Assembly: GCF_014644435.1 (NCBI RefSeq)
Contig: NZ_BMKR01000007.1
Span: 62,001 to 126,000, forward strand
Length of the DNA: 64,000 nt
Origin: Paenibacillus albidus
Lineage (GTDB): Bacteria; Bacillota; Bacilli; Paenibacillales; Paenibacillaceae
Direction of reading: 5' to 3'
Part shown: piece by piece, positions 53,447-62,823 of the stretch
Layout: each line of letters opens with the position of its first letter
Numbering within the stretch: the first letter of the stretch is position 1
Made by a program: the position numbers and the translations under genes
Notes under the pieces: generated by a model
What the model was told of the DNA's origin: nothing
What the model saw: only the letters and a program-made list of their open reading frames with translations
Databases searched by the model: none

Positions 53447-54205
53447 TTATGTGTCCTTGCGCGGCGTTTTTGCTTTGAGCAGTCCCGATTTGGCCATTTG
53501 CTGCAAATGGTTGATTTCATCCTTGGTCAGATGACGGTAGGAGCCACGCTTCAAATTCTGCAGCAGAATATCTCCAAAGGAAATCCGTTTCAGACGCATA
53601 ACGGGATGGGAGATCGCTTCAAACATGCGCCGGACCTGGCGGTTGCGGCCTTCATGGATCGTAATGCTGATGACGGCTTCTTTGTTCGCTTCATCAATGT
53701 CCTTGTACTCCACTTCTGCAGGAGCGGTCATCCCGTCCTCCAGCTTGATGCCTGTCTTCAGCTTGTCCAGTGCAGTTCCATGGGGCACACCCTTGACCGT
53801 AGCATGATAGGTCTTCGGCACATGGTGCTTCGGATGCGTGAGCAGATTGGCGAACTCACCGTCATTGGTGAGCAGCAGCAATCCTTCCGTATCGTAGTCC
53901 AATCGGCCTACTGGATATACCCGTTCATTGATTCCTTTCAAGTAATCCGTTACCACCTTGCGTCCTTTGGGATCGGAAGCGCTGGTAATGACGCCCTTCG
54001 GCTTGTTGAACATAATGTAGATTTTATTCTCGCCCCGGATCAATCTGCCGGATACCTTAATAATATCTGTTGCGGGGTCCACCTTCGTGCCAAGCGTAGT
54101 TACGAGTTCCCCGTTGACTTCCACTTTACCGGCCAAAATCATTTCTTCACACTTGCGTCTGGACGCTACACCTGCCTGCGCCAAAATTTTCTGTAATCTT
54201 TCCAT
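53447..54205 (-). CDS. rluB: 23S rRNA pseudouridine synthase RluB
   Basis: Modifies helix 89-region uridine in 23S rRNA. 252 aa: N-terminal S4 domain (MERLQKILAQAGVASRRKCEEM), then the RsuA/RluB catalytic core with VGRLDYDTEGLLLLTNDGE (catalytic Asp in GRLDYDTEG) and EGRNRQVRRMFEAISHPV. Upstream of resA as ypuL is in Bacillus. Lies between the small amidase-like gene and resA. Confidence 0.95.
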   Translation of the reverse strand: MERLQKILAQAGVASRRKCEEMILAGKVEVNGELVTTLGTKVDPATDIIKVSGRLIRGENKIYIMFNKPKGVITSASDPKGRKVVTDYLKGINERVYPVGRLDYDTEGLLLLTNDGEFANLLTHPKHHVPKTYHATVKGVPHGTALDKLKTGIKLEDGMTAPAEVEYKDIDEANKEAVISITIHEGRNRQVRRMFEAISHPVMRLKRISFGDILLQNLKRGSYRHLTKDEINHLQQMAKSGLLKAKTPRKDT

Positions 54206-54226
54206 TTTCGACTAGTCACCTCAGAA

Positions 54227-54571
54227 TCAATGATAACCATCAGAGGGATAAATCACAAGTTCATTCCAAGGAAAAAATGCTCCGGGGCATGAATTGCTGT
54301 GAGTTTCGATCAGCAAAGGGGAAATTTGAAACCGGGTTGCCAGCTCCAATATAAGCTTTCCGGCTTCAAACAGCTGGTCTTTCCTTTCCTTTTGCGAGGG
54401 GATCGTGTCCTTTGAACCGAAGTCGCCTTCCAGGCAGATATGAATATAGTCCGGGTCTGTCAGCATTGGAGCCGCATAGACGGTTCCGCCCTCCCCGACC
54501 CAGAAATCGAACCCTTTACCGTTGATGGACGGACAGTGGGAATGATGCAGGATGAACCCTCTGTACCTCAT
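54227..54571 (-). CDS. short amidase_2/PGRP-like protein
   Basis: 114 aa. It resembles the N-acetylmuramoyl-L-alanine amidase type 2 fold: FILHHSHCPSINGKGFDFWVG (His9/His10), HICLEGDF, and a final THSNSCPG with His91 and Cys95 as further zinc ligands. It lacks a signal peptide and is shorter than usual amidase_2 domains; the H-to-C spacing is compressed. GGGAGG SD before ATG 54571. Between spmB and rluB, suggesting a mother-cell sporulation role, which is inference. Confidence 0.75.
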   Translation of the reverse strand: MRYRGFILHHSHCPSINGKGFDFWVGEGGTVYAAPMLTDPDYIHICLEGDFGSKDTIPSQKERKDQLFEAGKLILELATRFQISPLLIETHSNSCPGAFFPWNELVIYPSDGYH

Positions 54572-54653
54572 GTCTGTCGCCTCCCTGTGCATTGCTGCAA
54601 TAGCATATGTAGGGGAGGAAGGCGGGGTGACGCTGCCTATGCGTAAAAATCTA

Positions 54654-55187
54654 TTATCCGAACACCAAGAGACAGACCGCGATCGCAGCAACGAACCCGA
54701 CAACGTCTGAGAACAGCCCGACTTTAAGCGCATAGCGGCCGTTGCGGATGCCGACGGCCCCGAAGTATACGGTCAGCACATACAGCGTTGTATCCGTGCT
54801 GCCCTGGATGGTCGAGGCAATCATGCCGATAAGAGAATCCGGGCCATGGACGCGGATCAGATCGGTGGTATACGCCAGTGAGCCTGTCCCGGTCAGCGGC
54901 CGCAGGAGGCCCAGCGGCAGCACTTCAGCGGGAACGCCCAGTCCCTGAAGGGCGGGTGCAATGAAGCCCATCAGGTAATCCAGCGCACCCGAGGCTCGGA
55001 ATACGCTGATCGCCACCAGCATGCCGACCAGATGCGGGATAATGGCAATTGCGGTGCCGAAGCCGTCTTTCGCCCCTTCCACAAAGGATTCGTAGACAGG
55101 GACTTTACGCGTAAAAGCATACAGCGGGATAAATGTGATCATCACGGGAATGGCCCAGGCTGAGATTAGACTGATTAATTGGTACAT
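54654..55187 (-). CDS. spmB: spore maturation protein B
   Basis: Membrane protein needed with SpmA for spore core dehydration. 177 aa, about 5 membrane segments, with the nucleoside-transporter-gate-like region GFGTAIAIIPHLVGMLVAISVFRASGALD and LRPLTGTGSLAY. ATG 55187. Pairs with spmA 7 bp upstream, as in Bacillus dacB-spmA-spmB. Confidence 0.93.
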   Translation of the reverse strand: MYQLISLISAWAIPVMITFIPLYAFTRKVPVYESFVEGAKDGFGTAIAIIPHLVGMLVAISVFRASGALDYLMGFIAPALQGLGVPAEVLPLGLLRPLTGTGSLAYTTDLIRVHGPDSLIGMIASTIQGSTDTTLYVLTVYFGAVGIRNGRYALKVGLFSDVVGFVAAIAVCLLVFG

Positions 55188-55194
55188 GCGACCT

Positions 55195-55863
55195 TCACCC
55201 TTTCAGCGAGGAAGAATTAAGGGGCTTGCCTCCGCGGGAGGCCTCCACCGTCCTGGATGCCGCCGGTGGCTTCGGCGGCTTGCGCAGCAGCGACAGCCGC
55301 CTGAACAGCCTGTCTGCCGCAATCGCAGCCAGTGTCGCCACTGCCGTGGCAGCCAGCGTAGTCCCGACGATGCCGGCCGGGTCTGCCGAGCCATAGTTGA
55401 GCCGGATCGCGATCAGCGTAGCTGGTATAAGCGTAATACTGGCGGTATTCAGCGCCAGCAAGGTACACATGGCAGGGGTGGCCGTCTCTTTGTCGGGATT
55501 AAGGGTCTGCAGCTCCTGCATCGCCTTGATCCCCATGGGAGTAGCCGCATTACCAAGCCCCAGCAGGTTGGCGCTCATATTGGAGAGGATATACCCGATG
55601 GCCGGGTGTCCTTTGGGCACATCCGGAAATAAAAAGGAGACCACCGGGCCCAGCACCTTGGCGATTTTTTTCAGCAGGCCGGCATCTTCTGCAATCCGCA
55701 TAATCCCCAGCCAGAACACCAGCACACTGATTAAGCCGAAGCTCACTGTAACCCCGCTTTTTGCCCCGTCGAACACAGCGGCAGTAAATTCATCCATCCG
55801 GCCGTTCACGGCTGCAAACAAAAAACCGATCACTATCATCGAGAGCCAGATTCCGTTAATCAT
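55195..55863 (-). CDS. spmA: spore maturation protein A
   Basis: Partner of SpmB; both have gate-domain folds. 222 aa with several membrane segments and GLISVLVFWLGIMRIAEDAGLL, ILSNMSANLLGLGNAATPMGIKAM and TLLALNTASITLIPATLIAIRL. The C-terminal about 30 residues are basic and Pro-rich (RKPPKPPAASRT), an extension beyond the usual length. Downstream of the DacB-type gene. Confidence 0.93.
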   Translation of the reverse strand: MINGIWLSMIVIGFLFAAVNGRMDEFTAAVFDGAKSGVTVSFGLISVLVFWLGIMRIAEDAGLLKKIAKVLGPVVSFLFPDVPKGHPAIGYILSNMSANLLGLGNAATPMGIKAMQELQTLNPDKETATPAMCTLLALNTASITLIPATLIAIRLNYGSADPAGIVGTTLAATAVATLAAIAADRLFRRLSLLRKPPKPPAASRTVEASRGGKPLNSSSLKG

Positions 55864-55900
55864 CGGATACGCCTCCTTTTCTCTTCACCGCTCAGCCGGT

Positions 55901-57112
55901 TTATTTCAGGGAGCCACCATACTCAAAAAGAGCCCGCAGCGCGCTGCCCATGGCCTGCAACCAGTTATGTGCCGGATAGGAGGCAGCCATTGTGGTACGC
56001 GAGCCCTTTGCCGGGGGCTCCGGCGGTAGAGCCTGGGGCGCGTAGAGTGGAATCCGCCCGATTTCCCGGCCGCCCAGCTCCAGCACCAGCATACCCTGCA
56101 GGCCGAAGCTGCTGTTGTTCGTGTTACGAGCCTTTGCTGCACCCTTCTCCTTTTGGAGAACCAGCTTGGTAACTACTCTGTCCCGTTCACCCTGGCCAAA
56201 AGGATAGGCAAAATCCTTTCCCGCCACATAGTTGTATCCGCTCACGGCATCGCCGCGCTCGATCATGCTGGTGAGAGGATAGTGATTAAATCCGAAATTC
56301 AGCAAGTCCGCATGGTCGTTCCAGTCATTGCCGTCATTCAGCGTAACGGCCACCAATTGCTGGCCGTTGCGGGTTGCCGAGCTGACCAGGCAGCGGAGCG
56401 CCTTTTTGGTATATCCTGTCTTGACTCCGTCGGCGCCTTCATACAGGCGCAGCATTTTATTCTTGTTCAGCCACTTGTAATCCCATTTCTCATACGGGTT
56501 GTCTGCAGTCTTCACCGGTGTCTTCACGATTTCCTTGAACACCGGATTATGAAGGGCATAGGCCGTCAGCACAGCCAGATCATTTGCACTGGAGTAATGC
56601 CCTTCGGCATCCAGTCCATGCGGATTGGCAAAATGGGAACGGCTCAGCCCCAGTTCCTCGGCTTTGGCGTTCATTAAATATACGAACCCTTCCTCGGACC
56701 CGCCAACATGCTCGGCGATGGCTGTCGCCGCATCGTTCCCGGAACGCAGCATCAGGCCATACAGCATGTTTTCCAGTGTCATTTCTTCGCCCTGCTTCAG
56801 AAATAATGAAGAGCCTTCCTTGGCAAAGGCATTTTTGCCGACGGTCACTTTGGATGTTAAATCACCATGCTCAATGGCCACGATAGCCGTCATAATTTTG
56901 GTCAGGCTGGCAATCAGCATCGGTTCATCCCCGCGGCTGCTGTATAGAATTCGTCCGGATTCCACATCAATCAGCGCCGCCGCCCGCGCATGCGTGGAGA
57001 TGGTGCTGTTCTCTGCGCGAAGGGACGGGAGCGGCCCCAGCAAGAGCAGCAGGGTACACAGCAGCAGGGGAAAAGCCCATTTCAGGGTGCTCGTCTTTGT
57101 TTTCATGTTCAT
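55901..57112 (-). CDS. dacB: D-alanyl-D-alanine carboxypeptidase (DacB/DacF type)
   Basis: Penicillin-binding protein of the serine peptidase S11 family, trimming pentapeptides in spore or cell-wall peptidoglycan. 403 aa: signal peptide (FPLLLCTLLLLLGPLPSLRA), then SLTKIMTA (active Ser), SGND, KTGYTKKA, and a C-terminal PBP5-like domain. Context with spmA-spmB points to the sporulation-specific Bacillus DacB; the family name could equally be DacF. ATG 57112 after GAGGATG. Confidence 0.92.
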   Translation of the reverse strand: MNMKTKTSTLKWAFPLLLCTLLLLLGPLPSLRAENSTISTHARAAALIDVESGRILYSSRGDEPMLIASLTKIMTAIVAIEHGDLTSKVTVGKNAFAKEGSSLFLKQGEEMTLENMLYGLMLRSGNDAATAIAEHVGGSEEGFVYLMNAKAEELGLSRSHFANPHGLDAEGHYSSANDLAVLTAYALHNPVFKEIVKTPVKTADNPYEKWDYKWLNKNKMLRLYEGADGVKTGYTKKALRCLVSSATRNGQQLVAVTLNDGNDWNDHADLLNFGFNHYPLTSMIERGDAVSGYNYVAGKDFAYPFGQGERDRVVTKLVLQKEKGAAKARNTNNSSFGLQGMLVLELGGREIGRIPLYAPQALPPEPPAKGSRTTMAASYPAHNWLQAMGSALRALFEYGGSLK

Positions 57113-57226
57113 CCTCCGGGTTCTAATCGGTTCTTAGTCTGTGTTCCAAAAAAAATTCTGTGTTGTACAAGTATATGCAGACTGTAGATAGGGTATGTCC
57201 ATTCTCCCCGGTTCCCGGTCTGCACA

Positions 57227-57260
57227 CAAAAAGGGACACCGACCAGTAGTCGGTATCCCT
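57227..57260 (-). terminator. terminator after the GerW-type gene
   Basis: Minus strand AGGGATACCGAC-TACTG-GTCGGTGTCCCT (one G-U pair) followed by TTTTTG. Separates ytfJ from dacB. Confidence 0.9.
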
Positions 57261-57307
57261 AAATACAGCAAACCTCTTTCCACCCGCGCCTGTCCCTGTT
57301 GAAAACA

Positions 57308-57808
57308 CTAATGGGTCGAGGTTTTTGAAGTGTCCTGATCAGTACCGGCTGTCTGCGGATTTTGTGTTGTTGAACGTACCGTCACTTCTTCCACGGCAGC
57401 GCCGCTGCTTTGGAACATCGTCTGAATTTTGTCGATCAGCCCCGGGGCGGAATCGATCATTTTCTCAAACAGGTGGGTTTGGTTGTCAAGCGGTACGATA
57501 TGCACCCCGTCTTTGCCCACTACCAGAAAAGCGATCGGGCGGATCGAGACCCCGCCCCCGCTGCCGCCGCCGAAGGGAAGCATTTTGACGCCTGGAGTAG
57601 TTCCTGTACCGGATACGCTGGCAACCTCGTCTTCCACCCGGAAGTCACTGCCGCCGGCTGCAAATCCGAATGCCACTTTACTGATCGGCAGAATTACGCT
57701 GCCATCCGGAGTTTGGACCGGATCGCCTACGATGGTGTTGACATCCACCATGCCTTTAATATTTTCCATCGCAGTCTGCATGAGACCTTGAATCGGATGC
57801 TCACTCAT
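57308..57808 (-). CDS. ytfJ: spore protein YtfJ/GerW family
   Basis: Sporulation protein of the GerW family, linked to germination in Bacillus. 166 aa with GMVDVNTIVGDPVQTPDGSVILP-type start (VDVNTIVGDP then GSVILPISKVAFGFAAGG), the Gly-rich FGGGSGGGVSIRPIAFLVV, and VHIVPL. The C-terminal about 25 residues are Thr/Gln-rich and variable. Downstream of the ytfI-like gene, as in Bacillus ytfIJ. Confidence 0.93.
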   Translation of the reverse strand: MSEHPIQGLMQTAMENIKGMVDVNTIVGDPVQTPDGSVILPISKVAFGFAAGGSDFRVEDEVASVSGTGTTPGVKMLPFGGGSGGGVSIRPIAFLVVGKDGVHIVPLDNQTHLFEKMIDSAPGLIDKIQTMFQSSGAAVEEVTVRSTTQNPQTAGTDQDTSKTSTH

Positions 57809-57894
57809 ATTGTTTTCCTCCTTTGGCTTCTTAGGGAATCTCTACAGCGAATATCTTCCCCACATTGTCGCATTAGTATGTAAGGACCTTGCTT

Positions 57895-58608
57895 TTAGGA
57901 TGCACTTTTCCTGCGTGCTCTCCGGCGAATCGCCTGCAGCAGTTCCTTCCACTGTTTGAGTCCTCTCTCTGCCCGGATCACACGGACAACAAGCAGTATT
58001 CCGGCATATAGCACATAAGCCAGCGAAAGTCTGCCGGAGAACTTCATCTCGGTGTTGAAGCTTAGATTATCGTCAAACAGTGGTTTCACAAACAAACGCG
58101 GTTGTTTCTCCAGCCGAATCTGTTGTGAAAGCCAGCCAATGATTATCCATTTCAACCCCCAGAGGCCTCCGGCTGCCGTAGCGGTTCCTGCAGCATCCCC
58201 CAGCGAGAAATCTGTTGACCAGTCAAACTTTGCTATTCTGACATGGGCGAGCGTTTTGCGGAGCCACTTTTCCAGTCCTTTGGTGGCTTGTAGCGCTTGT
58301 TTCATTTCATCCACCCAAGTGTCGACCTTCTTCTTGTCAATCTGCGCTTCCGTGTCGGTTTCTTTCTTCAGCGGTGCCGCACCGCTCTCTTCCAGCTTCA
58401 CCTTAAATCCCTTTTCTATCCCTTCAAAAATCACCCTAGGCAGGACATAATGAAACTTGACCCACCCATAAAGCAAGGTCACATCAAGCTCCAACCGGTC
58501 ATCCTTGCCTACTTTGCGTAATACAAAGTGAAAATGAATAAAGGAAGACAGAAGCAGAATGAAACCCAGGAGCAGCACAGCGAGTAGTATTGCGAGCCAT
58601 AATGTCAC
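57895..58608 (-). CDS. DUF2953 protein (YtfI-like)
   Basis: 237-aa protein with an N-terminal membrane helix (WLAILLAVLLLGFILLLSSF), a charged middle (KKETDTEAQIDKKKVD), the DUF2953-like core FDWSTDFSLGDAAGTATAAGGLWGLKW, and a second hydrophobic segment before a basic C terminus. Function unknown; ytfI precedes ytfJ in Bacillus too. Confidence 0.85.
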   Translation of the reverse strand: MTLWLAILLAVLLLGFILLLSSFIHFHFVLRKVGKDDRLELDVTLLYGWVKFHYVLPRVIFEGIEKGFKVKLEESGAAPLKKETDTEAQIDKKKVDTWVDEMKQALQATKGLEKWLRKTLAHVRIAKFDWSTDFSLGDAAGTATAAGGLWGLKWIIIGWLSQQIRLEKQPRLFVKPLFDDNLSFNTEMKFSGRLSLAYVLYAGILLVVRVIRAERGLKQWKELLQAIRRRARRKSAS

Positions 58609-58721
58609 GGATTAACCTCCAAGCAGCCTAGAGAATGGGAACTCTTTGGATTAGTATGGCAATTAATGCTGGAAAAGATTCCGTTATAGGGTAAATAAAT
58701 ACGCCTCATTCCTGCGGACGC

Positions 58722-58769
58722 AAAAAAGCACTGTCTCACCCAAGCCACAGGGCCCCGATAAACAGTGCT
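58722..58769 (-). terminator. terminator after scpB
   Basis: AGCACTGT / ACAGTGCT stem with a GC-rich interior, followed on the minus strand by TTTTTTG, just after the scpB stop. Confidence 0.88.
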
Positions 58770-58791
58770 GTATTTGTTACCTATGATTTCC

Positions 58792-59400
58792 CTATGCCTG
58801 CTCGGGTTCGGAATCCCCGAAGGTCATCTGGCTGTCCAATTTATTGAACAGCAGCTGGGTTTCTTCCTCAAGATTATCCGGGCTCTCAAAGCTTGACGGT
58901 TCGGGCAAATCTTTCAGGCTAGCGAGGCCAAAGCTATCCAGAAATGACTTCGTAGTCCCATAAAGGATCGGCCGTCCCACAGCTTCTGCACGCCCCACTT
59001 CATGAATCAGATCCTTGTTGTTCAAAGTATGGATGGCCCGTTCCGATTTCACGCCGCGGATCTCCTCGATCTCCACACGGGTGATCGGCTGGCGGTAAGC
59101 CACAATGGCCAAGGTCTCCAGTGCCGCTTGCGATAAAGAGGATCTGGATGGGGAATACGCCAGCCGCTCAAAATAATGCGCATGCTCGGACAAGGTGGCC
59201 AGCCGGTAATTCCCGGCAATCTGCACGACCTGCAGCCCCCGCTCCTGGGAGACGTAGTCCTCCCGCAGCTCTTCGAGAGCTTTGGCCGCAAGCTCGGGCC
59301 GCTGTTCGGTAATCTCGGCAATCTGGCGCACAGACAACCCTTCATCACCCGACAGGAACAGCAGGCCTTCAATAATCGATTTCAGCTCTTTGTAATTCAT
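58792..59400 (-). CDS. scpB: segregation and condensation protein B
   Basis: Kleisin-interacting subunit of the SMC-ScpAB condensin. 202 aa with two winged helices: LKSIIEGLLFLSGDEGLSV and QAALETLAIVAYRQPITRVEIEEIRGV. The C-terminal tail is acidic. Its ATG overlaps the 3' end of scpA by 32 bp, so synthesis is coupled to its partner. Confidence 0.96.
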   Translation of the reverse strand: MNYKELKSIIEGLLFLSGDEGLSVRQIAEITEQRPELAAKALEELREDYVSQERGLQVVQIAGNYRLATLSEHAHYFERLAYSPSRSSLSQAALETLAIVAYRQPITRVEIEEIRGVKSERAIHTLNNKDLIHEVGRAEAVGRPILYGTTKSFLDSFGLASLKDLPEPSSFESPDNLEEETQLLFNKLDSQMTFGDSEPEQA

Positions 59401-60160
59401 CTATTTGTTCTTCCCCTCTCCATTCCATAACAATGTCATCAAACAATTTCTCCTGATAACAATAGATGGCCTTCATTTTCATGAGCTCCAGAATGGCCAA
59501 AAAGGTCACTACGATCTCATGGCGGGCCATTTCATCCTCAAGCAGCGCCGAGAACCGCAGCTTTCCGCCTTTGCCTCTGCGCTGCAGCGCGTCCTTCACA
59601 TCGCGAATCCGGTCCTTTACCGAAATTTCATCCCGGGTAATCCGCTGATAGGAGGTGCGTCTGGCCGCTTTGCTCAGCGCCTTGCGGAAGGCGGCGATCA
59701 GGTCAGAGGGCTGAAGCCCCTTTACGGTATGATCGATCTGCGTGGGCACGAAGGGTCCCAGATCCTCCGGCTCCTTCGTAAAAATCAGACTCCGCTCGCT
59801 TTCCATATCCAGCAAGTGTACAGCAATGCTCTTGAACTTACGATATTCAATCAGACGCTGAATCAGCTCGGCACGGGGATCGAAATCCTCGTCTTCGTAA
59901 TACTCAAAATCCTCTATTTCGATGACCGGCGGCTTCGGCAGCAGCAGCTTGCTCTTGATTGACAGCAGGGTAGCTGCCATCACCAAAAATTCACTGGTAA
60001 TATCCAGCTCAAGCTCCTGCATGCTGCGCAGGTATTCCATATACTGTTCGGTGATCTCGGCGACCGGAATGTCCTGGATATCGATTTCCGCCTTGTCGAT
60101 TAAATGCAGCAGCAGATCCAGCGGACCTTCAAACGTCTCCAGCTTGTACAATACAGTCAC
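59369..60160 (-). CDS. scpA: segregation and condensation protein A (kleisin)
   Basis: Kleisin subunit bridging the SMC heads. 263 aa with YKLETFEGPLDLLLHLIDKAEIDI at the N terminus (SMC neck-binding) and a C-terminal winged helix. GTG start with GGAGGAAACCTC upstream. Between the riboflavin genes and scpB, as in Bacillus. Confidence 0.96.
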   Translation of the reverse strand: MTVLYKLETFEGPLDLLLHLIDKAEIDIQDIPVAEITEQYMEYLRSMQELELDITSEFLVMAATLLSIKSKLLLPKPPVIEIEDFEYYEDEDFDPRAELIQRLIEYRKFKSIAVHLLDMESERSLIFTKEPEDLGPFVPTQIDHTVKGLQPSDLIAAFRKALSKAARRTSYQRITRDEISVKDRIRDVKDALQRRGKGGKLRFSALLEDEMARHEIVVTFLAILELMKMKAIYCYQEKLFDDIVMEWRGEEQIDELQRAEIDY

Positions 60161-60318
60161 GAGGTTTCCTCCAGCCTAAAAAAAGTAAAGTGCAGCGCCG
60201 CAGGGACGCTACACAAGTAGAAAGATTTCTATAATCCATGCTTTCTTCTTATACATATAAATAAGCACGTTTTGAGTGGATTCGTCAATATAAAAGTGTT
60301 CAGCCTTCTATAGCTGTG

Positions 60319-60786
60319 TTACTTCATCAGCTTATTCAGGTTCGCCATTTCGATGGCTGCCGTGGCAGCATCCCAGCCTTTATTGCCTGCTTTGGTTCCG
60401 GAGCGCTCAATCGCCTGCTCAATATTCTCCGTGGTCACCACGCCAAAAATCGTGGGCACTCCGGTCTTGAGGTTAATGGCCGCTACCCCTTTGGCGACTT
60501 CGTTGCACACATAATCATAATGGGTAGTGGAGCCGCGGATTACTGTTCCAAGCGTGACGACGGCATCGTATTTTCCGCTTTCCGCCATTTTTTGGGCAAT
60601 CAACGGAATTTCAAATACTCCGGGAACCCAGGCTACATCCACTTCGTTGTCAGCGACGCCATGGCGTTTAAAGGCATCCAGTGCGCCCGAAAGCAATTTG
60701 CTGGTAATAAATTCATTGAAACGGCCGACCACCACTCCATATCGCAATCCCTCGGAAACTAAATGTCCTTCAAAATAATTTGGCAT
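60319..60786 (-). CDS. ribH: 6,7-dimethyl-8-ribityllumazine synthase
   Basis: Penultimate riboflavin step, condensing DHBP with the pyrimidine intermediate; forms 60-mers in Bacillus. [59 protein letters not shown] with the catalytic His, and GNKGWDAA at the C terminus. ATG 60786 gives 155 aa; the two upstream starts are too close to AAGGG. Last gene of the rib cluster; no ribT follows. Confidence 0.96.
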   Translation of the reverse strand: MPNYFEGHLVSEGLRYGVVVGRFNEFITSKLLSGALDAFKRHGVADNEVDVAWVPGVFEIPLIAQKMAESGKYDAVVTLGTVIRGSTTHYDYVCNEVAKGVAAINLKTGVPTIFGVVTTENIEQAIERSGTKAGNKGWDAATAAIEMANLNKLMK

Positions 60787-60821
60787 ATTCTTCATCAACC
60801 CTTCATTAATAAGTTATTGTG

Positions 60822-62075
60822 TTAGGCTTTTGTATCTTCATTCTGTTCAATGTCGTCAAAAGACATCATATGGCCAAGCTTGGCCTGCTTGGTATGCAGA
60901 TAATTGGTATTGTCCTTGTTCTCCGCCATTTGAATCGGCACGCGTTCAACCACTTCCAGGCCATATCCTTCCAGGCCTTTAATCTTGCGCGGATTATTGG
61001 TCAGCAGTCTGATCTGGCGAATACCAAGATCCTTCAGGATCTGTGCGCCAATCCCGTAATCGCGGAGATCGGCCGGAAAACCGAGCTTGAGATTGGCATC
61101 CACGGTATCGAGACCCTCCTCCTGCAATTTGTAGGCACGCAGCTTATTAATAAGGCCGATTCCCCTGCCTTCCTGGCGCATGTAGAGCAGCACGCCTCTT
61201 CCGGCAATTTCGATCTGCCGCAAGGCCGCTTCGAACTGCGGCCCGCAGTCGCAGCGGTGGGAGTGGAATACGTCTCCGGTCAGGCATTCGGAGTGCACCC
61301 GGACCAGCACAGGCTCATCACCGGAGATATCTCCCTTGACGAGGGCGACATGCTCCTTGTCATCCACCTCATTCGTGTAGGCAATGGTCTGGAATTCACC
61401 GAAATCGGTTGGCATACGCACCGAAACCTCGCGGGTTACCAGTTGCTCCTTCTCATTGCGGTAGTGGATTAGATCCTTGATGCTGATCAGCTTCAGCTCA
61501 TGCTTGCGCGCAATCTCGACCAGATCCGGCAGGCGGGCCATGGAGCCGTCTTCTTTGACGACCTCACAGATCACCCCGGCCGGATAAGCGCCGCACATAC
61601 GGGCAAGATCCACAGCGGCCTCGGTATGGCCGGAACGCCGCAGGACGCCGCCCTTCTTGGCAATCAGCGGGAACATATGGCCAGGTCTGCGGAAATCGGA
61701 AGGTTTCGCATTCGGGTCTATAATGGATTTGACGGTCATGGATCGCTCATGTGCAGAAATCCCGGTCGTTGTATCCTTATGGTCAATGGAGACCGTGAAG
61801 GCGGTGCCGTGGAAGTCGGTATTCTGGCTGACCATCGGTGTCAGCTCCAGTTCTTCAGCCCGTTCCGGCGTAATCGGCAGGCAGACAAGCCCCCGCCCTT
61901 CGGTAATCATAAAATTGATGACTTCCGGTGTAGCCCGTTCGGCAAGCGCGATGAAGTCCCCTTCATTCTCCCGGTCCTCATCATCGACCACTATGATCAC
62001 TTTGCCGCGCATCAAATCATATATTGCTTCTTCTATGGGGTCCAAAACACTGTCTTTTGGGGTGTGCTGACTCAT
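60822..62075 (-). CDS. ribBA: bifunctional DHBP synthase / GTP cyclohydrolase II
   Basis: Fusion of two riboflavin enzymes, 417 aa. N-terminal RibB (about 1-205): [18 protein letters not shown] (metal acidic residues), [24 protein letters not shown]-terminal RibA (about 206-417): zinc site [17 protein letters not shown] and [12 protein letters not shown]. Between ribE and ribH. Bacillus calls this ribA. Confidence 0.97.
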   Translation of the reverse strand: MSQHTPKDSVLDPIEEAIYDLMRGKVIIVVDDEDRENEGDFIALAERATPEVINFMITEGRGLVCLPITPERAEELELTPMVSQNTDFHGTAFTVSIDHKDTTTGISAHERSMTVKSIIDPNAKPSDFRRPGHMFPLIAKKGGVLRRSGHTEAAVDLARMCGAYPAGVICEVVKEDGSMARLPDLVEIARKHELKLISIKDLIHYRNEKEQLVTREVSVRMPTDFGEFQTIAYTNEVDDKEHVALVKGDISGDEPVLVRVHSECLTGDVFHSHRCDCGPQFEAALRQIEIAGRGVLLYMRQEGRGIGLINKLRAYKLQEEGLDTVDANLKLGFPADLRDYGIGAQILKDLGIRQIRLLTNNPRKIKGLEGYGLEVVERVPIQMAENKDNTNYLHTKQAKLGHMMSFDDIEQNEDTKA

Positions 62076-62135
62076 GACACTGTCCTCCTGAAGCTTTACG
62101 TGGCCATAGGGGCCTTCGTAAGCATATTCTTGAAT

Positions 62136-62801
62136 TTATGCAAATCCGTTCGACGCCAGAAAATCACGGCTGATGCCGGAAGACCCCTCGTCTTCACCGG
62201 GTGCGGCGGCACCGTAATGCAGCAGATGATCCACATATTTGCCCAGCACATCCGTCTCAATATTTACAGTGTCTCCTGCCCGTTTATGCGCCAGCACAGT
62301 TTCGCCAAGCGTGTGGGGAATGATCGACACGGTAAAACCTGAAGCTGAGGTATGAACCACCGTCAGGCTGATGCCATCAATGGTAATTGAACCTTTGGGT
62401 ATAATGAATTTGAACAGCGCTTTGCGGTCAGGCGCCACTTCAAACACCACGGCATTTTGATCACGTTTCACACTTTTGATTGTGCCTGTACCATCCACAT
62501 GTCCCTGTACGATATGACCGCCGAACCGCCCGCCGGAAGCCATCGCCCGTTCCAAATTCATTTTGCTTCCGGTCCGCAGCTCCTTCAGGTTGCTGTTGCG
62601 GTAAGTCTCCGGCATGACATCGACAGTAAAATAATGATCGCCCAAGGTTGTGGCTGTCAGACATACTCCATTGACCGACACGCTGTCCCCGATCTTCAGA
62701 TCTGACATAATCACGGAAGCCCCAATGTTCATCACCATCATTTCACCACCGCTGGCGACGCTCCGCAGGACGCCAATCTCCTCAATTAATCCCGTGAACA
62801 T
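62136..62801 (-). CDS. ribE: riboflavin synthase alpha subunit
   Basis: Dismutates two dimethylribityllumazine molecules to riboflavin. 221 aa with the N-terminal MFTGLIEEIG and two repeated lumazine-binding barrels (GDSVSVNGVCLTAT and GSITIDGISLTVV). Ends with a variable tail containing GEDEGSSG. Second gene of ribD-ribE-ribBA-ribH. Confidence 0.97.
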   Translation of the reverse strand: MFTGLIEEIGVLRSVASGGEMMVMNIGASVIMSDLKIGDSVSVNGVCLTATTLGDHYFTVDVMPETYRNSNLKELRTGSKMNLERAMASGGRFGGHIVQGHVDGTGTIKSVKRDQNAVVFEVAPDRKALFKFIIPKGSITIDGISLTVVHTSASGFTVSIIPHTLGETVLAHKRAGDTVNIETDVLGKYVDHLLHYGAAAPGEDEGSSGISRDFLASNGFA

Positions 62802-62823
62802 GCGATCCCTCCTCCAAAGTTAA

